From assembly GCA_019449655.1 (NCBI GenBank), contig JAHQXD010000003.1, positions 294,752-358,751 of the forward strand: DNA of 64,000 nt. The letters run 5' to 3'. The translations under genes and the position numbers were made by a program. Origin of the DNA: Ferrigenium straubiae (GTDB taxonomy: Bacteria; Pseudomonadota; Gammaproteobacteria; Burkholderiales; Gallionellaceae). The notes beneath the pieces are model-generated. The model saw nothing but the letters and a program-made list of their open reading frames with translations. It was not told the DNA's origin and did no database searches. Each line of letters begins with the position of its first letter. Position 1 is the first letter of the stretch. Positions 43,036 through 54,745 of the stretch are shown here, one piece after another.

Positions 43036-43338
43036 TTATGTGCTGCAAAACACATCGCGCATCATCCCCACCAGCTTGATGGTGCGCGGATCGCCGATGC
43101 GGTAATACACCCGGTTCGCGTCCTTGCGCGTCGCCAGCACGCCCTTGTCGCGCAAAATCGCCAGATGCTGCGAGATATTGCTCTGCGAGGTGCCGACCTG
43201 TTCCACGATTTCCTGCACGCTGACCTCCCGGTCGCCGAGCACGCACAGGATTTTCAGGCGCAAGGGGTGCGCAATCGCCTTGATGGCCTGCGCGGCCTGT
43301 TGAATGTCTTCTTCCCTGTCTATTAGTTTGCTTGCCAT
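43036..43338 (-). CDS. ArsR-family regulator, SqrR/BigR/YgaV-like persulfide sensor
   Basis: A 100-residue winged-helix repressor. The DNA-recognition region reads VEQVGTSQSNISQHLAILRD and the wing is KDANRVYYRI. Only two cysteines are present, Cys32 in LKILCVLG (helix 2) and Cys98 in DVFCST (last helix). This is a spacing of 66, equal to the sensing pair known for SqrR and BigR, which forms tetrasulfide links with persulfide. Metal-binding CVC motifs of ArsR/SmtB are absent. It precedes hlyD-sqr-RND and is divergent from gpmI. Expected: repression relieved by sulfane sulfur. Confidence 0.87.
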   Translation of the reverse strand: MASKLIDREEDIQQAAQAIKAIAHPLRLKILCVLGDREVSVQEIVEQVGTSQSNISQHLAILRDKGVLATRKDANRVYYRIGDPRTIKLVGMMRDVFCST

Positions 43339-43441
43339 ATCTGTTCCTGATTATCCCGCCGAGCCGCCCACTGACCGGAGCGAATTCGGCTAAAATTAAA
43401 CGAGACTCCACAACATCATTATCCGCTAATATTCTACACCA
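43339..43441. promoter_or_regulatory. Divergent arsR/gpmI control region
   Basis: The 103 bases between the arsR start (minus) and the gpmI start (plus) hold the promoters of both. GCTAATATTCT at 43425-43435 shares AGAATATTAG with the candidate operator at 42996-43020 when read on the minus strand, so it may be a second repressor site. No consensus sigma70 promoter is obvious. Confidence 0.35.
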
Positions 43442-44977
43442 ATGAAAGTCACTCCTGTCCTGCTGCTCATCCTGGATGGCTTCGGCTACCGCGAAGATGC
43501 CGATTTCAACGCCATTCTGGCGGCGCGAAAACCCAACTGGGACGCGCTGTGGCGCGACTATCCGCACACCCTGATCGAGGCTTCGGAAAAACATGTCGGC
43601 CTGCCGTCCGGGCAGATGGGCAACTCCGAGGTCGGCCATCTCAACATCGGCGCCGGGCGGACGGTGTACCAGGACTTGAGCCGCGTCGATGTCGCCATCG
43701 AGGATGGCAGCTTCTACACCAACACCGCCTTGAGCCGGGCCGTCGAGCTGGCAAAACAAAACGGCAGCACCCTGCACATCATGGGGCTACTCTCCCCGGG
43801 CGGCGTGCACAGCCACGAGAGCCACATCTACGCCATGCTGGAAATGGCGGCGCGCGCCGGCCTGAAGAAAGTCTGCGTGCACGCCTTCCTCGACGGGCGC
43901 GACACCCCGCCCAAGAGCGCCGCGCCCTCGCTGCAACGTCTGCAGGAAAAGTGCGCAGCACTGGGAACCGGGCAAATCGCCAGCATCACCGGGCGCTATT
44001 ACGCGATGGACCGGGACAACCGCTGGGAGCGCGTGCAGCCCGCCTACGAACTGCTCACCGAGGGTCGCGCCGAATTCAGCGCGGCGGATGCATTGAGCGG
44101 CCTGGAACAGGCCTATGCGCGCGGCGAGTCGGACGAGTTCGTCAAACCGACCGCGATTACCTCAGGCAAGGCGGGATACACCATGCGGGACGGAGACGTG
44201 GCGGTATTCATGAATTTCCGCGCCGACCGCGCGCGAGAGATTACGCGCGCCCTGACCGACGCGGCCTTCGGCGGCTTCGAGCGCGCCTGCTTCCCGAAAC
44301 TCGCCGCCTTCGTCACGCTGAGCAGCTACGGCGAAGACTTTCACCTGCCTTGCGCCTACCCGCCCCAAACCATCCACAACGGCTTCGGTGAATACCTCTC
44401 GAATCTCGGGCTGAAACAGTTGCGCATCGCCGAGACCGAAAAATACGCGCATGTCACCTATTTTTTCAGCGGCGGCAAGGAACAGCCCTACCCCGGTGAG
44501 GACCGCATCCTCGTCCCGTCACCCAAGGTCGCGACCTACGACCTCAAGCCGGAAATGAGCGCGTTCGAGGTGACCGACAAGCTCGAAGCCGCGATCCTCA
44601 GCCGCCAGTACCACGCGATCATCTGCAACTACGCCAACGGCGACATGGTGGGACACAGCGGCAACATGGAGGCCGCCACCAAGGCAGTCGAGGCGCTGGA
44701 TATCTGTGTCGGCCGCGTGGTCAACGCGATGCGCTCCATCGGCGGCGAGGTCATCATCACCGCCGATCACGGCAATGCCGAACAGATGCTGGATCGCGTG
44801 ACGCAGCAGGCGCACACCGCGCATACCCTGAATCCGGTGCCCTTCCTGTATGTCGGACGCAAGGCCGAACTGGCCGAAGGCGGCGCGCTGCGCGACCTCG
44901 CCCCCACGCTGCTGACCATGATGGGGCTGCCGCAACCGCCGGAAATGACCGGACATAGCCTGATCCGGATACAGTGA
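43442..44977 (+). CDS. gpmI: 2,3-bisphosphoglycerate-independent phosphoglycerate mutase
   Basis: Interconverts 3- and 2-phosphoglycerate in glycolysis and gluconeogenesis with manganese. The 511-residue protein shows the metal aspartate in [11 protein letters not shown] (Asp12), the phosphoserine in [16 protein letters not shown] (Ser62), [14 protein letters not shown], and the C-terminal metal sites [11 protein letters not shown] and [11 protein letters not shown]. The next gene, envC, starts with a GTG overlapping the stop, the same gpmI-envC pair as in E. coli. Confidence 0.96.
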   Translation: MKVTPVLLLILDGFGYREDADFNAILAARKPNWDALWRDYPHTLIEASEKHVGLPSGQMGNSEVGHLNIGAGRTVYQDLSRVDVAIEDGSFYTNTALSRAVELAKQNGSTLHIMGLLSPGGVHSHESHIYAMLEMAARAGLKKVCVHAFLDGRDTPPKSAAPSLQRLQEKCAALGTGQIASITGRYYAMDRDNRWERVQPAYELLTEGRAEFSAADALSGLEQAYARGESDEFVKPTAITSGKAGYTMRDGDVAVFMNFRADRAREITRALTDAAFGGFERACFPKLAAFVTLSSYGEDFHLPCAYPPQTIHNGFGEYLSNLGLKQLRIAETEKYAHVTYFFSGGKEQPYPGEDRILVPSPKVATYDLKPEMSAFEVTDKLEAAILSRQYHAIICNYANGDMVGHSGNMEAATKAVEALDICVGRVVNAMRSIGGEVIITADHGNAEQMLDRVTQQAHTAHTLNPVPFLYVGRKAELAEGGALRDLAPTLLTMMGLPQPPEMTGHSLIRIQ

Positions 44978-46146
44978 CCTTTTCAGTTCGTTTACTGTTG
45001 CCGGTTCTGTGCGGCCTGATATTCACCAGTGCGGCATGCGCCAGCCAGCAGGAGGAGCTGGAAAACCTGCGTAAGCGCATCGCCGCGATGCAGCGCGAGA
45101 TGGATCGGACCAGCGAATCAAAGTCCGAGGCCGCCGATGCGCTGCGCGAATCGGAACGCGCGATCAGCAACAGCAACCGCAAGCTCGCCGGCCTTGCCGA
45201 GCAGCAGCGCGCCGCCGACAGAAAACTAAACGAACTGCAGGAGCGGGAAAACCGGCTGACCGGCAGCATGGCCGAACAACAGGCCCTGCTCGGCAGGCTG
45301 CTGTATCAGCAATACCTCGGCGGCAGCCAGGAATATCCGAAGCTGCTGCTGGGCAACCGCGACCCCAATCAGGTCTCCCGCGACCTGCAGTATTACAAGT
45401 ATATCGCGCGCGACCGCGCAACCCGGCTTGCCGCGCTGCGTAACGATTTCGCCGCGCTGAACGCGGTCAGCACGGCCGTGCGCGAGCAGCGCGCGGAATT
45501 GAAATCGCTGCGCACGGAGGAGGCGGCACAGAAAAAAACGCTGGAGAAGGAACAGCAGGCCCGGCAGCGGATATTGGTCAAAGTTTCCCACCAGTTGCGC
45601 CAGCAGCGCCGCGAGATCAACCGCCTCCAGCGCGACGAGAACCGCCTCGCGCAGCTGGTCGAGCGGCTGACGAAAATGCTCGCCCAGCCGAAGTCCGGCT
45701 CGTTGTTCCGCAACGACAATCTGCCGGACAGCCGCTTCGACGGCAACCCGTTCGACCAGCTCAAGGGCAAGCTTGCGTTGCCGGTGAAAGGTGAAGTCAC
45801 CAACCGGTTCGGCGCACCGCGCCCCGACAGCACGGTGCTGTGGAAAGGCCTGTTCCTGAGAACTTCCCCCGGCCAGGCTGTCAAAGCCATCGCGGCAGGG
45901 CGGGTGGTATTCGCGGACTGGCTGCGCGGCTTCGGCAACCTGCTGATCATCGATCACGGCAAGGGTTACATGAGCCTGTACGGCAATAACGAGACCCTCT
46001 ACAAACAGGTCGGGGACATGCTGCAGGGCGGCGATACCGTCGCGGCGGTCGGGAACAGCGGCGGCAACGAGGATTCCGGTTTATACTTTGAACTGCGCCA
46101 CGAGAGCAAACCGCTCGATCCGATGAAGTGGCTGGCAACACGATAA
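44974..46146 (+). CDS. envC: Murein hydrolase activator EnvC
   Basis: A 390-residue periplasmic protein with a signal peptide, a long coiled-coil (about residues 25-230, rich in Glu, Arg, Gln) and a C-terminal LytM domain. The LytM metal site is degenerate: the usual HxH block reads LYFELRH and the first His/Asp sites are missing, as expected for EnvC, which activates amidases and does not cut murein itself. GTG start overlaps the gpmI stop (GTGA). The ctpA gene follows after 12 bases. Confidence 0.92.
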   Translation: MTFSVRLLLPVLCGLIFTSAACASQQEELENLRKRIAAMQREMDRTSESKSEAADALRESERAISNSNRKLAGLAEQQRAADRKLNELQERENRLTGSMAEQQALLGRLLYQQYLGGSQEYPKLLLGNRDPNQVSRDLQYYKYIARDRATRLAALRNDFAALNAVSTAVREQRAELKSLRTEEAAQKKTLEKEQQARQRILVKVSHQLRQQRREINRLQRDENRLAQLVERLTKMLAQPKSGSLFRNDNLPDSRFDGNPFDQLKGKLALPVKGEVTNRFGAPRPDSTVLWKGLFLRTSPGQAVKAIAAGRVVFADWLRGFGNLLIIDHGKGYMSLYGNNETLYKQVGDMLQGGDTVAAVGNSGGNEDSGLYFELRHESKPLDPMKWLATR

Positions 46147-46158
46147 CTTGGGGAAATT

Positions 46159-47553
46159 ATGCGTTTTCTGGAAAAAGCAGGCTTGGTGAGTCTGGGACTG
46201 GTTGCAGGCGTGTCGTTCAGCCTGCATTTCGCCGCAATGGCCGAGAAGGACACGCTCGCCACGCCGCTGCCCATCGAGGAACTGCGCGCCTTCTCCGAGG
46301 TGTTCGGCCGCATCAAGAGCGACTACGTCGAACCCGTCACTGACAAGAAGCTGATCAACGAGGCCATCAACGGCATGCTGAGCGGCCTCGACCCCCACTC
46401 CGCCTATCTCGACACGGAAGCCTTCAAGGAACTGCAGGTCGGCACCCAGGGCGAATTCGGCGGGCTCGGCATCGAAGTCAGCATGGAAGACGGCCTGGTG
46501 AAGGTCGTCTCGCCGATAGAAGACACGCCCGCCTACAACGCGGGCATCAAGAGCGGCGACCTGATCGTCAAGCTGGACGACACCCTGGTCAAGGGGATGA
46601 CGCTGAACGACGCGGTAAAGCACATGCGCGGCAAACCGGGCAGCAAGATCGTACTGACCATCATCCGCAAGGATGAGCCCAAGCCGCTCACCATTACCCT
46701 GGTGCGGGCCGTCATCAAGGTACAAAGCGTGAAATCCAAGCTGGTCGAACCCGGCTACGGCTTTGTCCGCATCACGCAATTCCAGGAACATACCGGCGAG
46801 AACCTCGCCACCGCGCTGGAAACCCTCATCAAGCAGAACCAGGAGCCACTCAAGGGGCTGGTGCTCGACTTGCGCAACGACCCGGGCGGATTGCTGACCG
46901 GCGCAGTCGGCGTTTCCGCAGCCTTCCTGGCCAAGGACGCACTGGTGGTCTATACCGAGGGCCGCACCGAAGACGCGAAGATGCGCCTGACCGCCAGTGC
47001 AGAGCATTATCTGCGCGGTAACGGCAAGAGCGATTACCTGAAAAGCCTGCCCGACTCCGTCAAGAGCGTGCCGCTGGTCGTGCTGGTGAACGGCGGCTCC
47101 GCGTCCGCCTCCGAGATCGTCGCCGGCGCATTGCAGGATCACAAGCGCGCGGTCATCATGGGCACGCAGACTTTCGGCAAGGGCTCGGTGCAGACCGTCC
47201 TGCCGCTCGGCAACAACACCGCGATCAAGCTCACCACGGCGCGCTACTACACGCCGGGCGGACGCTCCATCCAGGCCAAGGGCATCGTGCCCGATATCCA
47301 GGTGGAAGATCCCGCCACCGCCGGGCAGGAAAACATGTTCCGCCTGCGCGAAGCCGACCTGAACAGGCACTTGCCCAATGGCAAGCAGCCGGATGAAAAG
47401 CCGGACAGCAATGCCGGGAAAAAAGCGCCGGCCGCTCCCGATGACAAGGGAGGTGCGAAGCCGGCACCCACCGAGTTCGGCGCCAAGAACGACTACCAGC
47501 TCAACCAGGCGTTGAACCTGCTCAAGGGAATGCAGATCCTGCAGGGAAAATAA
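46159..47553 (+). CDS. ctpA: Carboxyl-terminal processing protease (S41)
   Basis: A 464-residue periplasmic serine protease. After a signal anchor comes an N-terminal helical region with SDYVEPVTDKKLINEAINGM, then the PDZ domain (about 95-175) with GEFGGLGIEVSMEDG and the S41 core. The nucleophile is the Ser near residue 314 in NGGSASASEIVAGALQD, with the general-base Lys in GTQTFGKGSVQT. The C-terminus is Lys/Pro-rich. GGGGAAATT precedes the start. It follows gpmI-envC and may act in peptidoglycan-linked proteolysis. Confidence 0.94.
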   Translation: MRFLEKAGLVSLGLVAGVSFSLHFAAMAEKDTLATPLPIEELRAFSEVFGRIKSDYVEPVTDKKLINEAINGMLSGLDPHSAYLDTEAFKELQVGTQGEFGGLGIEVSMEDGLVKVVSPIEDTPAYNAGIKSGDLIVKLDDTLVKGMTLNDAVKHMRGKPGSKIVLTIIRKDEPKPLTITLVRAVIKVQSVKSKLVEPGYGFVRITQFQEHTGENLATALETLIKQNQEPLKGLVLDLRNDPGGLLTGAVGVSAAFLAKDALVVYTEGRTEDAKMRLTASAEHYLRGNGKSDYLKSLPDSVKSVPLVVLVNGGSASASEIVAGALQDHKRAVIMGTQTFGKGSVQTVLPLGNNTAIKLTTARYYTPGGRSIQAKGIVPDIQVEDPATAGQENMFRLREADLNRHLPNGKQPDEKPDSNAGKKAPAAPDDKGGAKPAPTEFGAKNDYQLNQALNLLKGMQILQGK

Positions 47554-47575
47554 CCCCGCCCCCAGGGAGGCCGGC

Positions 47576-47980
47576 ATGACGGAACCATCCGAACTGGACA
47601 GACAGCGCGAGATCGTTTTCAGTGCGGAACCGCCCGGACAGGCCGAGCGCGCCTCCCGCTTCCTGTCCGGCCTGCCCGGCTGCAAGGTCGAACCCGGCGA
47701 TAACACGAACGCGCTGCGCATTTCCTACAACCTGCGCGACCATACGCTCGATGAACTGGAAAACAGGCTTGCCGAAGAAGGGCTCCACCTCGATCGCGGC
47801 CTGCTGCACAGCATCGGACGCCAGGTTATCCACTACTGCGAAGACACCGTCCGCCACAATCTGGGCATTCCTGCCTACCCGACGAAACAGAACGAGCGCG
47901 AAGTGTTCGTCAGGGCATACGACCAGGAACCGCATGGCGACCGCGACGATGTCCTTCCGGAATTGCGCGATTACAAGTAG
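47576..47980 (+). CDS. Small conserved-looking protein of unknown function
   Basis: I do not recognise this 134-residue protein. It is soluble and acidic, with no signal peptide. The first half reads like a small ferredoxin-like fold (FLSGLPGCKVEPGDNTNALR then ISYNLRDHTLDELENRLAEE, beta-alpha-beta with a helix), recalling a heavy-metal-associated domain without its CxxC. The second half has HYCEDTVRHNLGIPAYPTKQ and an acidic tail. It follows ctpA by 22 bases and is codirectional, so it is likely in the same operon. Codon use looks like its neighbours. Confidence 0.7.
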   Translation: MTEPSELDRQREIVFSAEPPGQAERASRFLSGLPGCKVEPGDNTNALRISYNLRDHTLDELENRLAEEGLHLDRGLLHSIGRQVIHYCEDTVRHNLGIPAYPTKQNEREVFVRAYDQEPHGDRDDVLPELRDYK

Positions 47981-48029
47981 TACTGCCTAAACGAACCCCC
48001 CTCGCCATTCAGGGCGGATGTCCTGCCTG

Positions 48030-48794
48030 TCACCCCAGCTCCAGAACCACCGGCGTATGGTCGGAAGGACGCTCCAGCCCGCGCGGCGCCTTGTCGATCA
48101 CGCAGCTTCTGCATTGCGCCGCGAGCGGCTCGCTGACCAGGATATGGTCGATGCGCAGCCCGCGGTTGCGGCGGAACGCCATCATCCGGTAGTCCCACCA
48201 GGAATAGGATTGGCCGGGCTGCTCGAAGAGGCGGAAGCCATCGCGCAGGCCGAGCCCCAACAGCTTGCGGAACTGCTCCCGCTCCGGCTCGCTGACCAGC
48301 ACGTTGCCTTGCCAGGCGATGGGGTCGTAGACATCGCAATCTTCCGGCGCGATGTTGTAGTCGCCCAGCAGCGCCAGTTTCGGGTGGCGCGCCAGCTCCG
48401 CTTTCAACCAGTCGTGCAGCGCGGCGAGCCACGCGAGCTTGTAGTTGTACTTGTCCGAATCGACGCTCTGCCCGTTCGGCACATAGACGTTCACCACGCG
48501 GACATCGCCTATCGTGGCAGCGATGATGCGCTTCTGCTCGTCGGGAAAGTTGGGCAGGCCGCATTGCACCTCATTGGCCGGTTCACGGCTCAGGATCGCC
48601 ACGCCGTTATAGGTCTTCTGCCCGCTGAATACGCTGTGGTAGCCCGCCGCCTGCAGCTCGGCCTGCGGGAACTCGCCGTCCTGCTGCTTGGTTTCCTGCA
48701 GGCACAGCACCTCGACCGGGTTGGCGGCCAGCCAGCCCAGCACCTGCGGCAGGCGCACCTTGAGTGAATTGACGTTCCAGGTCGCTATCTTCAT
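48030..48794 (-). CDS. xthA: Exodeoxyribonuclease III
   Basis: A 254-residue AP endonuclease/3'-exonuclease for base-excision repair. MKIATWNVNSLKVRLPQVL and VLCLQETKQ (metal-binding Glu) open the fold; VYVPNGQSVDSDKYNYKLAW, ALLGDYNIAPEDCDVYDP and the terminal SDHTPVVLEL (catalytic Asp-His) complete it. It lies downstream of prkB, separated by a terminator, and faces the small unknown gene tail to tail. Confidence 0.95.
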   Translation of the reverse strand: MKIATWNVNSLKVRLPQVLGWLAANPVEVLCLQETKQQDGEFPQAELQAAGYHSVFSGQKTYNGVAILSREPANEVQCGLPNFPDEQKRIIAATIGDVRVVNVYVPNGQSVDSDKYNYKLAWLAALHDWLKAELARHPKLALLGDYNIAPEDCDVYDPIAWQGNVLVSEPEREQFRKLLGLGLRDGFRLFEQPGQSYSWWDYRMMAFRRNRGLRIDHILVSEPLAAQCRSCVIDKAPRGLERPSDHTPVVLELG

Positions 48795-48849
48795 ATCTTG
48801 CCCATCGATTCGTTCGGCGTTGATGTTACGCAGCTCCGCGCACCGGCCA

Positions 48850-48885
48850 AATGAAAACGGGGAACCGGATTGATCCGGTTCCCCG
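48850..48885 (-). terminator. Intrinsic terminator after prkB
   Basis: A perfect 12-base-pair stem (GGGGAACCGGAT with ATCCGGTTCCCC, two-base loop) followed on the minus strand by GTTTTCATTT. It lies about 20 bases past the prkB stop and ends its transcript before xthA. Confidence 0.85.
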
Positions 48886-48906
48886 CCGTTGCGGCCATTT
48901 ATGGCC

Positions 48907-49812
48907 TCACTTCTTCTTGCTCTCGATCAGTTCGTGCAGGATCGGCGTCAGGATGATTTCCATCGCGAAGCTCATCTTGCCGCCGGGCACCACCAGGGTG
49001 TTGGGGCGCGACATGAAAGAGTCGTGGATCATGCTGAGATAGTAGGGCAAATCTATATTGCCAAATTTGCTCATGATGTATTTGTTGAAGCGGATCACCA
49101 CAAAGCTTTCATCCAGCGTGGGGATGTCGCGCGCGATGAACGGGTTGGAAGTATCCACCGTCGCGACGCGCTGGAAATTGATGTGGGTGCGCGAGAACTG
49201 CGGGGTGACGTATTTGACGTAGTCCGGCATGCGGCGCAGGATGGTGTCCACCGTCGCTTCGGCGGAATAGCCGCGCTCTTCCTTGTCGCGGTGGATTTTC
49301 TGGATCCACTCCAGATTGACCACCGGCACGACGCCGATGCCCAGATCCACATGCTTGCCCGCATCGATGTCGCCGTCCGTCGCCAGGCCGTGCAGGCCCT
49401 CGTAGAACAGCAGATCGGAATTCGCCTCGATGCCTTCCCATGGGGTGAATTGGCCGGGCTTCAGATCGGCGAGACCGAAGTGCTTTTTGTGATGTTCCGC
49501 CTCATCCTCGCTGTGCACATAGTAGCGGCGCTGGCACATGCCGGTTTCGCCATAGACCCTGAACGTTTCCTCGATTTTGTCGAAGTGGTTGGCTTCCGGG
49601 CCGAAGTGGCTGAAAGAATGGTTGCCGGCCTTCGCGGCCTCGGCCACGGCGGCGCGGAACGCCATGCGGTCCAGGCTATGCAGGCTGTCGCCCTCGATGA
49701 TGGCGGCTGAAATCTTCTCGCGGCGGAAGATATTTTCGAAGGCACGTTTGACGGTGGAAGTACCCGCTCCGGAAGATCCGGTGACTGCGATGACGGGGTG
49801 TTTGCGCGACAT
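48907..49812 (-). CDS. prkB: Phosphoribulokinase (proteobacterial type)
   Basis: Phosphorylates ribulose-5-phosphate to ribulose-1,5-bisphosphate, the step that commits carbon to the Calvin cycle. The 301-residue enzyme has the P-loop VTGSSGAGTSTVKRAFE, EGDSLHSLDRMAF, the FSHFGPEANHFDKIEETF segment and FYEGLHGLATDG, all typical of the octameric bacterial class. The start at 49812 follows AGGAGA; the longer frame is rejected. It stands alone between its own promoter region and a terminator, with no RuBisCO or other cbb genes in the window. Confidence 0.95.
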   Translation of the reverse strand: MSRKHPVIAVTGSSGAGTSTVKRAFENIFRREKISAAIIEGDSLHSLDRMAFRAAVAEAAKAGNHSFSHFGPEANHFDKIEETFRVYGETGMCQRRYYVHSEDEAEHHKKHFGLADLKPGQFTPWEGIEANSDLLFYEGLHGLATDGDIDAGKHVDLGIGVVPVVNLEWIQKIHRDKEERGYSAEATVDTILRRMPDYVKYVTPQFSRTHINFQRVATVDTSNPFIARDIPTLDESFVVIRFNKYIMSKFGNIDLPYYLSMIHDSFMSRPNTLVVPGGKMSFAMEIILTPILHELIESKKK

Positions 49813-52859
<3,047 letters not shown>

Positions 52860-52922
52860 GGCGGCAGCACCAGGAACCTTCCACCCGCTGCAAATTTTTT
52901 CCGGTTCACCCGGCTTGGGAAT

Positions 52923-53414
52923 ATGGCTATGCGCACCTTATTGCTGTTGACTGCCTTGTTGCTCACCGCCTGCGGTTTCCATCTGCGCGGCCATGCCGGG
53001 ATGCCGTTCGACACGCTGTACCTGGATGCGACCAACTCCGGCACGCCCTTCATCGCCGAGCTGCGCCGCAACCTGGAAACCAACAAGGTAAAGCTGGTGG
53101 GCAGCGCCGAGCAGGCCGACGTGGTGCTCAACATCGTCCTGGAAATTCCGGAGAAGCAGATCCTGACGCTGGGCGGCAGCGGACGCGTGACCGAATTCCA
53201 GTTGCGCTACCGCGTCTCCCTGCGCGCCTATGACCTCAAGGGGAACGACTGGGTCCCCGCCGAGGAAATCATCCTGCGCCGCGATTTTACCTATGACGAC
53301 GCCAAGATTCTCGCCAAGGAGTCCGAGGAAGTCATGCTCTACCAGAGCATGCGCTCCGACATGGTCCAGCAGATCGTGCGCCGCCTGAGCCGCGCCAAAC
53401 CGCAGCCGCAATAG
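52923..53414 (+). CDS. lptE: LPS-assembly lipoprotein LptE
   Basis: LptE is the lipoprotein plug of the LptD channel that places lipopolysaccharide in the outer leaflet. The 163-residue precursor has lipobox LLTAC then GFHLRG, the classic LptE opening, FIAELRRNLETNKVKLV and the conserved TEFQLRYRVSLRAYDLKG strand. It is between leuS and holA as in E. coli and most proteobacteria. The first ATG and one three codons on are both possible starts. Confidence 0.93.
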   Translation: MAMRTLLLLTALLLTACGFHLRGHAGMPFDTLYLDATNSGTPFIAELRRNLETNKVKLVGSAEQADVVLNIVLEIPEKQILTLGGSGRVTEFQLRYRVSLRAYDLKGNDWVPAEEIILRRDFTYDDAKILAKESEEVMLYQSMRSDMVQQIVRRLSRAKPQPQ

Positions 53415-53417
53415 ACC

Positions 53418-54419
53418 ATGCCGATCGCCGCCGAAGAACTGCCGCGCCACCTCGCCTCCGGCCTCAAGCCGCTGTATGTGGTGTACGGGGACGCGCTGCT
53501 GCTGGCGGTCGAGGCGGCCGACAGCATCCGCGCGGCGGCGCGCGCGGCGGGCTACAGCGAGCGCGAGACCTTCATCGCCGAGCAGCATTTCAAATGGAGC
53601 GAACTGAAGAACAGCGCGCAGAGCCTGTCGCTGTTCGCCGAGCGCAAGATCATCGACTTGCGCATCCCGTCCGGCAAGCCCGGCACCGAAGGCGGGCAGG
53701 CCTTGCAGGACTATGTCGCCAACCCGAGCCCCGACATACTGACGCTGATTACCCTGCCCAAGCTGGACTGGAGCGCGCAGAAGAGCCAATGGTTCGACGC
53801 GCTGGAACGGCACGGCGTGATGGTTACGGCCGACGACATTCCTCGCCCGGCGCTGCCGCGCTGGATCGCCGCGCGCCTGAAGCGCCAGGAACAGAGCGCC
53901 GACGAGCCCACGCTGGAATTTCTCGCCGATCGCTGCGAGGGCAACCTGCTCGCGGCATTCCAGGAAATCCAGAAGCTTGCGCTGCTGTTCCCAGCCGGGC
54001 CGCTGCCTTTCGAGCAGGTCAGGGATGCGGTGATGGACGTGGCGCGCTATGACATCTTCAAGCTCTCCGAAGCCATGCTGAACGGCAACGCGGAACGTTT
54101 CGCGCGCATCCTCGACGGGCTGCGCGCCGAGGGAACCGCCACCGTGCTGGTGCTCTGGGCCGTCAGCGAAGACATCCGCACGCTGGGCAAGGTGCTGCAG
54201 GCCGTGCAGCGCGGCGGCAACCTCGGCAATGCCCTGCGCGACCTGCGGGTGCGCAAGGACAGACAGCCCCTGATCGAGCATGCGGCGCGCCGCCTGAAAT
54301 TCCCGCATATCGAACGCGCCCTGCAGCAGGCCGCGCGGCTGGACAAGACCATCAAGGGGCTGCGCCAGGGCGATGTGTGGGACGAATTGCTGCAACTCGG
54401 ATTGCGCTTCGCGAAATGA
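53418..54419 (+). CDS. holA: DNA polymerase III subunit delta
   Basis: The delta subunit opens the beta sliding clamp in the clamp-loader complex. The 333-residue protein has the N-terminal LKPLYVVYGDALLLAVEAAD, a degenerate AAA domain with LSLFAERKIIDLRIPSGKPG and a C-terminal helical collar (ILDGLRAEGTATVLVLWAVS). Its position after lptE is conserved. The stop overlaps the cutA start (ATGA). Confidence 0.93.
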   Translation: MPIAAEELPRHLASGLKPLYVVYGDALLLAVEAADSIRAAARAAGYSERETFIAEQHFKWSELKNSAQSLSLFAERKIIDLRIPSGKPGTEGGQALQDYVANPSPDILTLITLPKLDWSAQKSQWFDALERHGVMVTADDIPRPALPRWIAARLKRQEQSADEPTLEFLADRCEGNLLAAFQEIQKLALLFPAGPLPFEQVRDAVMDVARYDIFKLSEAMLNGNAERFARILDGLRAEGTATVLVLWAVSEDIRTLGKVLQAVQRGGNLGNALRDLRVRKDRQPLIEHAARRLKFPHIERALQQAARLDKTIKGLRQGDVWDELLQLGLRFAK

Positions 54420-54742
54420 ACGAGATGCTGCTGGTCATCACCAACCTGCCCGATGCGGAAACTGCCGCAAGGCTCGCGAGGCGACTCATCGAGGAACGCG
54501 CGGCGGCCTGCGTAAACCAGCTCGCACCCTGCACCTCGACCTATCGCTGGGAGGGCGACATCGAGACCTCCGCCGAGGTGCCGCTACTGATCAAGACCAC
54601 GCGCACCGCCTATCCGCGCCTCGAGCAACTGATCCGCGCGGCGCACCCCTACGAACTTCCCGAAATCATCGCTGTCCCCATAACAACCGGCCTGCCCGCC
54701 TATCTGGACTGGGTGAGCCGCGAAATTGCCCTCAAGGAATGA
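54416..54742 (+). CDS. cutA: Divalent-cation tolerance protein CutA
   Basis: A 108-residue trimeric cytoplasmic protein linked to copper tolerance; its exact role is uncertain. AARLARRLIEERAAACVNQL then APCTSTYRWEGDIE and HPYELPEIIAVPI match the family along its length. The start at 54416 overlaps the holA stop (ATGA). It is followed at three bases by dsbD, the usual cutA-dsbD pair. Confidence 0.95.
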   Translation: MNEMLLVITNLPDAETAARLARRLIEERAAACVNQLAPCTSTYRWEGDIETSAEVPLLIKTTRTAYPRLEQLIRAAHPYELPEIIAVPITTGLPAYLDWVSREIALKE

Positions 54743-54745
54743 TCC

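Noticed and set aside
44974..46146. EnvC LytM domain as an active endopeptidase
   Set aside because: The metal-binding residues are degenerate, as expected for an amidase activator.
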